From Aquarana catesbeiana (lineage: Eukaryota; Chordata; Amphibia; Anura; Ranidae), in the NCBI RefSeq assembly GCF_042186555.1, contig NC_133328.1, forward strand, positions 355,660,250 through 355,724,249: a stretch of DNA of 64,000 nt, written 5' to 3'. A model generated the notes under the pieces. The model made no database searches, was not told the DNA's origin, and saw only the letters and a program-made list of their open reading frames with translations. Positions 33,952 to 42,779 of the stretch are shown in pieces. Within the stretch, counting starts at the first letter, position 1. Each line of letters opens with the position of its first letter. A program made the position numbers and the translations under genes.

Positions 33952-35109
33952 GTTGGTTATTACCTGCATAGAGGGTGCCATAGTAGTAAACAAATACTTT
34001 GGCTGTTGGCAGAAGGATTCTGTATCACTTTCTCACTCATATCTCTGATGTGGGTAATAGAAGACTGAACATTGTCCCTTGGTTACGTTTGCCAGAAGGC
34101 AACCTGATTTGTTGCTGAATTTGTATAATATGAGCTGTTTGTAACATTGTATTGCTTTATGGTTCTTCCAACCACAAATCACATTTTTTTTTTTCTCCAT
34201 CAACCATCTGTTACAGTTCTGGCCAGTCATGTGCTGTTTAAATCTCAAATAAGCTTTTCTGGATTTATGGCTATCTTCCATATATTTAAGTAAAGATTTT
34301 TTTTTTCTTTTAAGATGTAACATAATCCATGATTTTGTCAGTTGTAACTGTTTTACTTGCTTCCGAGAATAAAATGTGGTCATTTTTACCTGATAAATTA
34401 GAAGCATTTTAAAACCGCATTCTATGTTCAGAGACTTCAACTGACCCTTTATAATACTTTTTAAAGTTCACATATTATCTTTGTCATTCCACAAGCACTG
34501 TCACATTAATCCTTGGGGGATATGATGTATGTTCACATGCGAGATGTATTCACATGCAAATGTGTGTTCATATAAAATTACGGTATTGGATTTGAGGTTG
34601 TGATTGACTGTGTGTCCTCAGGAGAGCAAAGACCTAAAGTCTACTGTGCCACAACCCCCTCTTCTGAGACCGCTAGCTTGCCAACTCAAGTATACCTGTA
34701 GCAGCCATCCCATTCCCCAGCTCTTACTGATAATGGCTAATATGAACGTTAGAAAGTATTAAAAGGTCAACTAAAGTCTCTGAATATTGAGTGTAGTTTA
34801 AAATGTTTTTAAATCTATTCAAATAAATGTTTAATCTTTTTTTTTAGTATTGAGATTTGGCTAGTAACAATAACCTTTATCTCTGATGAAGTATTATGTA
34901 AAAAGAGAACAAGACAGTCCTGGGATGTAGTTAAAAGTGGTTATACATCTTCCGTTTTCTGCTTGTTAATCAAAGTGCTGACCACAGTCCAAGGACTTTC
35001 CTTCTTTTAGAGTGTACTGATACCTGATATGTGGATGCAGAGCTATCAAAATTGATATACTGTATGCATTTACCAAATTGATCATATGTGTTGTGGGAGT
35101 GTTGGGCTT
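33952..35109. other. Unassigned stretch
   Basis: No gene or defined repeat was recognised. A 130-codon open frame on the - strand (34033-34440) is AT-rich and lacks domain features. Confidence 0.35.
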
Positions 35110-35470
35110 TATTCATTTTTTTTTTTTTTAACAATACGTTTTTATTAATTTATAATGAGTATCAATACAAATTTCCATACACAGTTGCTAACCACTGTAA
35201 GAATAAAGTTCAACATAAGGAAAAGGTTGGTAAATATTCATACAAGTCTTGGTATCCCTGCCCAGCCTACCCCAGATGGCTTCAAACTGTAGACTTGGAC
35301 TGGACATCAAGTTAAACATAGAAATGAATCAACACGAGGCAAAAAGAGTAGAACAAGATGGTAAGCTACACCAAAAAAAACTTATATAAGGACTAAGGGT
35401 ATTTCAAACTTGAGAAGAATGCTAAAGGTTGCACTCCTATAAGTATTTAAAAGCTCTAGGGTGAGATAAC
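35110..35470 (-). mobile_element. 5'-truncated L1 3' UTR
   Basis: A T-run at 35117-35129 followed by TTTTTATTAATTT reads on the - strand as an AATAAAAA signal and poly-A tail. Upstream sequence resembles the non-coding 3' ends of the L1s here. No coding part is retained. Confidence 0.5.
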
Positions 35471-35504
35471 CAGAAATACCATTTATTTTAAGGTAGTGGT
35501 GGAG

Positions 35505-35665
35505 TAGTTAAGTGTTTTTGCATAGCAAGACCACTTACTGTTATCTCACATATATATTATTAAGTGTTCTTGCATAGCAAGACCACTTACTGTTATCTCA
35601 CATATATATTATTAAGTGTTCTTGCATAGCAAGACCACTTACTGTTATATCACATATATATTATT
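35505..35665 (+). repeat. Three tandem 57-bp repeats, each with a hairpin
   Basis: Three copies of a unit containing AAGTGTTCTTGCATAGCAAG...CACTT then ACTGTTATCTCACATATATA. Each can fold as AAGTG-TT-CTTGC-ATA-GCAAG-AC-CACTT. It sits at the presumed 5' end of the Helentron. Confidence 0.8.
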
Positions 35666-35689
35666 CTTATTATTATAGCCAAATTTACC

Positions 35690-37135
35690 ACCCTAACTCC
35701 TCCCACAGTTTTTACACTACATAGACAAGTAATATACCGAAACGTGCGGATTGTTCCCGAATGGTGTGCTATTACTTTGTGGAACGTTTCGCCGAATGGT
35801 TCACGAAATATCGTCGTTTTTGCGGCGAAATTGGTCCCATAGGAATGAATGGGGAAACTAGAGTGGGAGATGACAAAAGCTGGAAAATCAGAACATGATT
35901 TCTAAACTGCCGCCACTCCCTCATTTTCAAGCCCACCTACACAAATCTTATATCAAAACGTTCAGCTATCCCTGCTGCCACTAAACATGTCCACGGCTAA
36001 GCCATAGTCCTGATAGTTTTCACAATATGACCATTTGTTTGTAACTCACGCCGTCCATTGACATTCATTGAAACTACACTCTAGCCCCCTCCAAATTTGA
36101 AGGGCAATTTCTAAACTGCGACTGTGCCTTCATTTTTAATATTTCACAGACATACTATACATCAAAATCTAGGTCTGGGTCTTGTGATTCTCACAATATA
36201 AAGATCTTCGCTGTAGGATGTATAGTTTTTAAAATACGGCCATTTGTTTAGAGGTCATTTCAGGAAATTTTAGCCATTAATCAGAGTGTACTGTTAGTGT
36301 TTGTTTTGTTGCCATGGTTACCAAAGCTTCTGTTATACACAGGGGGGGGGAAGGTGGCTGGAGCATCTCAGCTGATTACAGAGCCCGGGGGAGGGGACAG
36401 ACACACCATGTACTGATTTATAATAGAGGAATATGATGGGGCAGTTTTGATGGGGTAATTCTGATGGGGCAGTTTTGATGAAGTAGTATTTGGGAAGCAT
36501 AAACAGGGCATGAGCGTTGCTAGGAAACAGTGGTTGTAAACACAAGATGCTGAGACACCCCAAATGCATGTGACTTCATCTGCTAGACTTGATAATGCTT
36601 GTAGACTCCTCCCACAGTTTTTACACTACAGAGACAAGTAATATACCGAAACATGCGGATTGTTCCCGATTGGTGTGCTATCACTTTGTGGAACGTTTCG
36701 CCGAATGGTCCACGAAATATCGTCGTTTTTGCGGCGAAATTGGTCCCATAGGAATGAATGGCAAAATGTTCAAAAGGAAATGTTGCTAGGAAACAGTGGT
36801 TGTAAACACAAGATGCTGAGACACCCCAAATGCATGTGACTTCATCTGCTAGACTTGATAATGCTTGTAGACTCCTCCCACATTTTCCACACTACAGAGA
36901 CAAGTAATATACCGAAACGTGCGGATTTTTCCCGATTGGTGTGCTATTACTTTGTGGAATGTTTCGCCGAATGGTCCACGAAATATCGTCGTTTTTGCGG
37001 CAAAATTGGTCCCATAGGAATGAATGGCGAAATGTTCAAAACTAGAGTGGGAGGTGACAAAAGCTGACAACCCCATGATCAGCCAAAACATTATGACCAC
37101 CCCATGATCAGCCAAAACATTATGACCGCCCCATG
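35690..37135 (+). repeat. Repeated 190-270 bp blocks of Helentron 5' region
   Basis: The block starting CTCCTCCCACAGTTTTTACAC and containing GAACGTTTCGCCGAATGG and CGTCGTTTTTGCGGC occurs three times (about 35697-35870, 36604-36770, 36870-37050). The last two are a tandem pair with a period of about 266 bp. A further 30-bp unit (CCCCATGATCAGCCAAAACA) is repeated at 37073-37132. Short open frames here are repeats of the same block, not genes. Confidence 0.75.
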
Positions 37136-37136
37136 T

Positions 37137-37412
37137 AAAAAAAAAAAATATTTTTGAAAAAAATAAAAATTAATTTTTGAAAAAAAAAATATTTTTGAAA
37201 AAAAAATATTTTTGAAAAAAAAATATATTTTTGAAAAAAAAATTACTTTTGAAAAAAAAAAAATTAAAAAAAAAAATCATTTTTGAAAAAAAAAAATTTC
37301 ATTTTTGAAAAAAAAAAATCATTTAAAAAAATCATTTTTGAAAAAACAAAAAAACAAAATCATTTTTGAAAAAACAAAAAAACAAAATCATTTTAAAAAA
37401 AAAAAAATCACA
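37137..37412. repeat. ATTTTTGAAAAAAAA-type simple tandem repeat
   Basis: About 15 loosely conserved units of 14-30 bp (ATTTTTGAAAAAAAA, with CATTTTTGAAAAAACAAAA variants) form a nearly pure A/T tract between the 5' blocks and the minisatellite. Confidence 0.85.
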
Positions 37413-38128
37413 AAGCTCTGAGGGGAATTATAGCTCCTCTCACACAGCTCTAAGGACAATTATAGCATTATAGCTCCTCCCACACAGCTTGGAGGGAAGT
37501 TATAGCTCCTCCAATACAGCTTTGAGGGGAATTATAGCTCCTCCCACACAGCTCAAAGGGGAATTATAGCATTATAGCTTAGCATTATAGCTCCTCCCAC
37601 ACAACTCTGAGGGGAATTATAGTTTCTCCCACACCGCTGTGAGGGGAATTATAGCTCCTCCTACACAGCTCTGAGGGGAATTACAGCTTAGCATTATAGC
37701 TCCTCCCACACAGCTGAGGAGAATTAGAGCTCCTCCCACACAACTCTGAGAGGAATTATAGTTTCTTCCACACCGCTGTGAGGGGAATTATAGCTCCTTT
37801 TAAACAGCTCTGAGGGGAATTATAGCTTCTCCCACACAACTCTGATGGGAAATGTAGCTTCTCCCACACAGCTCTGAGGGGAAATATAGCTTCTCCCACA
37901 CAGCTCTAAGGGGAATTATAGCTCCTCCCACACAACACTAAGGGGAATTGTATCTCCTCCCACACAGCTCTGAGGGGAATTATAGCATTATTGCTCCTCC
38001 CACACAGCTCAGAGGGGAGTTATAGCTCCTCCCACACAGCTCTGAGGTGAATTATAGCTCCTCCTCCAACACAACTCTGAGGGGAATTATAGCTCTTCGA
38101 ACAAAGCTCTGAGGAGAATTATAGCTCC
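37413..38128 (+). repeat. Minisatellite (CTCTGAGGGGAATTATAGCTCCTCCCACACAG)
   Basis: About 20 units of roughly 32 bp, with insertions of a GCATTATAGCTTA-like piece, end 16 bp before the Helentron start codon. They form the immediate 5' leader of the long frame. Confidence 0.9.
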
Positions 38129-38144
38129 TTCCACAAATATCATC

Positions 38145-41100
38145 ATGCCATCTAAAGGAAAGAGATCTAAAGCTGCAAAGATACGCTGGACTAAACTGGA
38201 TCCGGAGCCCCACAGCAGCATAGTGGATATGGAGGTTTGTGACAGTGAATGTGCCCAGGAGGTACATAGTGAACCTGTGGTGTCATTTTCATGTTCAACT
38301 CAGTGTCAAGTTCAAGAGCACAGTGACAGTGTGATGGGCACTTCTGAAAACCATGGCATGCAAGAACCATGTGTACCAAGTGAGATTTCTGTGCAGGCAT
38401 CATTTCATCAGGGTCATCATGGCTATGGAAGGTTAAGGAACAAACAGTGTACATGCATGGCTCTGACATTTTTGGCATACCACAGTGAGCTTGATGATGT
38501 GAGAAAGGGTGATCTTGATCAAATACTGAAGAAGGGCAACAGCTTGTATGGCTCAACAATAAAACAGCTAAAACAAAGAAATGTCTATCAGCATCAACAC
38601 TTGACAATGGAAGAAGTGCCCCTCAGAGTCAACACTGACAAATATGAGTATAACGTTGTTAAATCTCCAGTGTTATCGGGATGTATGAGAGACACGGTAG
38701 ACGGTGACAACCAAGGTTGGTTTGTTGACCTCTCCACAAGACTTCAGTGCCTCAATGCAGATGTTACACATGCACTTTTTATAGTAGTGCCATATTGCAT
38801 TGCATTGTTCAGAGACAAGTCTGGGAGATATGGACTGTTTGATTCTCATAGTCGAAATAAGGATGGACTTCCTGCCACTGGAAAAGGAAAAGCTGTTATG
38901 ATCACTTTTACACATTTGAGTGATATGGGGGCAAGGATTTATAAGTTGTATGAATTGCTCCTTACAGACACCAGAGGCCCTATTGATGGACTGCAGTATG
39001 ACTTCATGCCAGTCTCATTTCATCGTGCAAGACGTCTGTCAGATGGTTTGCTGTCCCCACTGGTGCAATCTGAGAAACCACATAATGCAAAGCATGTGGA
39101 GAACAAAGTGACACAGATGACCAAAGATGTAACACACACTGGATTCCCAGCCAGCAAGCATTCTCCACGGTCAGTTGATGCGAAATCCTCACAGGGCATA
39201 TGGAAGGACAGTAAGGCATTGTCCAAATTAAATGCACAGAGACGACAAAAACTGAAGACAAGACACAGAAATGAAAGAAGGCGTGATTTCAAGGCTACAA
39301 AGATGTCTGTCACCAATAAGAAAAGGACATACATCACCAGCCGATACAGAGCAGATGCTGATTTTAAGTTGAAGCAGAAGCAATATATCATTCGCAAATA
39401 TGCAACAGATGCCAATTTCAACTTGAAGCAGAAGCAATACATCACCAGAAAATATGCGACAAATGCAGATTTCAACTTGAAACAGAAGCAGTACACCACC
39501 AGAAAATATGCGACAAATGCAGATTACAACTTGAAGAAGAAGCAATACATCACCAGAAAATATGCCACAAATGTCGATTTCAAGTTGAAGCAGAAGCAAT
39601 ACATCACCAGAAAATATCATAATGATCCTGCTTTCAGAAAACGTCACTTGCAACATTGCATGAGTTACATGAAAATGAAGCGTCAAACTCAAGCAGATTT
39701 TCGCATAACCCATAAGATGCAATGTGCCTTCAAAATAAGAATGAAATACAGACGATGGACTCGTGTCATGCGGGAATGCAGTCAACCAGTGGACAACAGC
39801 CTAATGCAGACAGCTATATCCACTTTCCATGAATGCATTAAAGCTGGGCCAACATTTGTGTGCACGATGTGTCATCGCACCCTTTTCCCTAACCAAGTGA
39901 AACATTGCATTCACAGCAATTACAAGAAGAATCTACACATTGTTGCTGCCTGTTTGACAGGGAAATATGTCCATGTGTGCAACAATCACTGTCAAGGACC
40001 TGAACAATGCACCGTACCAGATGAAAGGACCAAAGATTGGATTTGTCACAACTGTGATTTACATTTAAAAGCAGGACACAAATCATCCATCGCTGTAGCT
40101 AACAACATGGAGCTGGCGCCCATTCCCCCAGAGCTCTGCGATTTGAATGTGCTGGAAAGACAACTTTTGGCCAAAATACTGCCATTTGCCAAGATCATCA
40201 CACTTCCCAAAGGTCGACAGGCAGCTATACATGGCGCTGTAGTGTGTGTGCCATCCGAGGTGGAAACCACGGTCAATACTCTACCAAGATCGCACAGCAA
40301 ATCCCAGTTACACAGAGTCAAGCTGAAAAGACGTCTGACTTACAAAGGCCACCAGCTGTTTCATTATGTCAACATGGGAAATGTAGTAGCAGGTCTGTCA
40401 AAACTCATTGACACACACCCCGACTACAGTGACATTTCAATTAGAGTGGATGAGACAATCGCTGATGATGATGATAATGATGATGGGATGGAACTCGACA
40501 GTTGTGACGAAACTGAAATGATGGAGATACTTGAACGCATCGAAAATTGTGATCCATCAGAGGTACAGTCTGCATGTTTACCGGCTGCTTCTGAGCAACA
40601 GGAAGGCCATGACCAACAACCTCCCAATGCAGAGGATGAGAAGGATACACTAAGACCTGGAATTGGCCTAGACAGTTGTTTGCAGCCATCTGACCTTGGA
40701 GAGGAAGCACTGACACACGGTGATGGAATATTCAGCATTGCACCTGCACAAGGAAACACACCTGTCAGCTTCTTTAAAGTTCCTAGGCTTGAGGCAATGG
40801 CTTTCCCTGTTCAGTTCCCTACTGGACAGAATACATTGGACCAGGCAAGACAAGTCAAACTGTCCCCGAGCATGTATTTCAATGCAAGGCTTTTTTGTGT
40901 TGATACTCGTTTTGCAAGAGACACAAGCTACCTCTTCTTTGCGCAGTTTGTCACAGAAACACACATGGCCAAAAGCAGCATGTCCATCCAGTTAAGGAAA
41001 GGAAAACCCAATACCAGGGATGGACGGAAAATATCCAACAAGCTGCTACAGGACAAGTGTGAGGTTGAGAGGTTGGTGCGAAACCGAGATGCCACAAGGT

Positions 41101-42779
41101 TCATGCAACCACTGAGAGGGAGTCCAGCTTACTGGGATAAAAATCTGAAGAATTTGCTAGCCATGGTCAGACAATTGGGTAAGCCAACATTTTTTCTTAC
41201 CTTCTCTGCTGCAGAATTCAGATGGCCAGAGGTAATAACGGCAATAAAGGCACAACAAAAGGTGGATTTTGCGGGGCTAGACTGGGCTGAAAAGTGTGAC
41301 ATTCTTCGAGGCAACCCAGTGACCACCATGCGCATGTTTGACAAACGGGTTGATGCTCTGATGCGAGAGCTGCTGTTGGGTCCTGCACAGCCAATTGGTG
41401 AAGTTATCGATTACTTTTACCGGGTTGAATTTCAGGCGAGAGGGAGCCCTCATATACATTGTCTCTGTTGGGTAGCAGGAGCTCCTATATTTGGACAAGA
41501 CAGTGATGACAAGGTGTGTGCCTTTATAGATCATAACATCTCATGCCAGCTGCCTGATGAAGCCAAACAGGCCTTACTTCACAGATTTGTAACAGAACTT
41601 CAAATGCACAGCAGATCTCATTCAAAATCATGCAAGAAAGGTAACAGAGTATGCAGATTTGGATTTCCAAAGCCACCTATTAGAAAAACGAGGATAACTT
41701 ACCCGATGCCAGAAGAACAAGGAGATTGTGCAATGAAACCACAAGCAGCCAAAAACAAACTGAAACCAGTCTGGGATTTGCTTAATAACCCAAAAGTGCA
41801 GCTTGAAGACATGTCACAGCTACTGGCACAGTGTGATATGACTTTGAATCAGTACAACTCCTACATTCAGGCATTGACCTCCTCAAGCGTGATTCTAATG
41901 AAGCGTGATGTCAAGGACTGCTGGGTGAACAACTATAATCCACATTTGCTGATGGCCTGGAACGCCAACATGGACATCCAGTACATTCTTGATGAGTATG
42001 GTTGCATCATGTACATGTTGTCCTACATATCCAAGCCAGAACGGGAGCTGAGTGACTATCTCAAAACAATAGTCAAAGAAATGAGCCCAGAAACAGCGAC
42101 AGAACGAGAAGAAATGAAAGAGGTTCTTCAGGCTTATTCAAAACACAGAGAGGTCAGCGCCCAGGAGTCTGTGGCCCGTACGTGCAGCCTGAAAATGAAG
42201 TCTTGCTCACGTGAGGTTGTTTTTCTGCCAACTGGTGACAACGCACTGAAAATGAGTCTCCCGCTCAGTGCATTGCAGAACAAACCAGCCGATTCTCTTA
42301 ATGTGTGGATGACGAGTTTTGTCGACAAATACAGAGCCAGACCTGAAACACCAGAGTTTGAGTCCATGTGTCTGGCAGACTTTGCATCCCATTACAGGGT
42401 TGTCTATGGCAAGCAGAAGGAAGATGGCAAGCAAAAGGAAGACAGCAAGCGTGTCAGCCTATTGAATGAAATGGGAATGATTCAAAAACGCACGAGAGGG
42501 AAGCCTGCAATCATCAGGTACGCACGCTTCTCAGAGAAGAAGGACCCTGAGAACCACTACGGCAGACTGCTTAAACTGTACCTCCCCCACCGTTCAGAGT
42601 CATCACTGAAAACTGTAAGGTTCCCAACACACCAGGATTTTTACAAAGGCGCCTGTGTGAGCTTACCAGGAGAAGAAGCAATCCAAGCAGTGTCTGCAAT
42701 TGTTACCAGCAACCAAAAGAAGTTCGAACAACACAACAAAATTGTGGAACAAGTCTTGGATGACTTTGTAAAAAACTGA
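38145..42779 (+). CDS. Helentron replicase, N-terminal part: protease-like, repeat, DUF6570-like and Rep (HUH) domains
   Basis: An open frame of 1544 codons from an ATG after the minisatellite. Residues about 95-255 resemble a papain-fold viral-type deubiquitinase: Gln101-Cys102 in KQCTCMALTFLAYHS and Asp233/His235 in LFDSHSRNKDG. Five 18-residue repeats (NADFNLKQKQYITRKYAT) span about 396-491. A Cys/His-rich segment begins at 573 (C-T-M-C) and a DUF6570-like block (PPELCDLNVLERQLLAKILP...VVCVPSE) at 655. The Helitron-like N domain starts near 876. The Rep nuclease has HIH at 1103-1105 (RGSPHIHCL) and two tyrosines 1290/1294 (YMLSY). Rep nicks and joins one strand in rolling-circle transposition. 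The frame ends at TGA 42777-42779 but continues in the same frame beyond it. Confidence 0.85.
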   Translation: MPSKGKRSKAAKIRWTKLDPEPHSSIVDMEVCDSECAQEVHSEPVVSFSCSTQCQVQEHSDSVMGTSENHGMQEPCVPSEISVQASFHQGHHGYGRLRNKQCTCMALTFLAYHSELDDVRKGDLDQILKKGNSLYGSTIKQLKQRNVYQHQHLTMEEVPLRVNTDKYEYNVVKSPVLSGCMRDTVDGDNQGWFVDLSTRLQCLNADVTHALFIVVPYCIALFRDKSGRYGLFDSHSRNKDGLPATGKGKAVMITFTHLSDMGARIYKLYELLLTDTRGPIDGLQYDFMPVSFHRARRLSDGLLSPLVQSEKPHNAKHVENKVTQMTKDVTHTGFPASKHSPRSVDAKSSQGIWKDSKALSKLNAQRRQKLKTRHRNERRRDFKATKMSVTNKKRTYITSRYRADADFKLKQKQYIIRKYATDANFNLKQKQYITRKYATNADFNLKQKQYTTRKYATNADYNLKKKQYITRKYATNVDFKLKQKQYITRKYHNDPAFRKRHLQHCMSYMKMKRQTQADFRITHKMQCAFKIRMKYRRWTRVMRECSQPVDNSLMQTAISTFHECIKAGPTFVCTMCHRTLFPNQVKHCIHSNYKKNLHIVAACLTGKYVHVCNNHCQGPEQCTVPDERTKDWICHNCDLHLKAGHKSSIAVANNMELAPIPPELCDLNVLERQLLAKILPFAKIITLPKGRQAAIHGAVVCVPSEVETTVNTLPRSHSKSQLHRVKLKRRLTYKGHQLFHYVNMGNVVAGLSKLIDTHPDYSDISIRVDETIADDDDNDDGMELDSCDETEMMEILERIENCDPSEVQSACLPAASEQQEGHDQQPPNAEDEKDTLRPGIGLDSCLQPSDLGEEALTHGDGIFSIAPAQGNTPVSFFKVPRLEAMAFPVQFPTGQNTLDQARQVKLSPSMYFNARLFCVDTRFARDTSYLFFAQFVTETHMAKSSMSIQLRKGKPNTRDGRKISNKLLQDKCEVERLVRNRDATRFMQPLRGSPAYWDKNLKNLLAMVRQLGKPTFFLTFSAAEFRWPEVITAIKAQQKVDFAGLDWAEKCDILRGNPVTTMRMFDKRVDALMRELLLGPAQPIGEVIDYFYRVEFQARGSPHIHCLCWVAGAPIFGQDSDDKVCAFIDHNISCQLPDEAKQALLHRFVTELQMHSRSHSKSCKKGNRVCRFGFPKPPIRKTRITYPMPEEQGDCAMKPQAAKNKLKPVWDLLNNPKVQLEDMSQLLAQCDMTLNQYNSYIQALTSSSVILMKRDVKDCWVNNYNPHLLMAWNANMDIQYILDEYGCIMYMLSYISKPERELSDYLKTIVKEMSPETATEREEMKEVLQAYSKHREVSAQESVARTCSLKMKSCSREVVFLPTGDNALKMSLPLSALQNKPADSLNVWMTSFVDKYRARPETPEFESMCLADFASHYRVVYGKQKEDGKQKEDSKRVSLLNEMGMIQKRTRGKPAIIRYARFSEKKDPENHYGRLLKLYLPHRSESSLKTVRFPTHQDFYKGACVSLPGEEAIQAVSAIVTSNQKKFEQHNKIVEQVLDDFVKN

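Noticed and set aside
34033..34440. 135-codon - strand frame
   Set aside because: AT-rich, no recognisable domain, no splice or repeat support; likely chance.
36589..37067. Similar 66-70 codon frames repeated in the Helentron 5' region
   Set aside because: They are copies of one non-coding tandem block. The shared frame is explained by the repeat, and no start or domain evidence supports translation.
39228..39785. Open frames opposite the Helentron gene on the - strand (up to 185 codons)
   Set aside because: Shadows of the real + strand frame; composition mirrors its repeats and no domain is present.
42777..42779. TGA as selenocysteine or programmed readthrough in the Helentron
   Set aside because: No SECIS-like structure or canonical readthrough context (TGA-CTA) was seen. 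A CpG transition is simpler, so this is kept only as a point to check.
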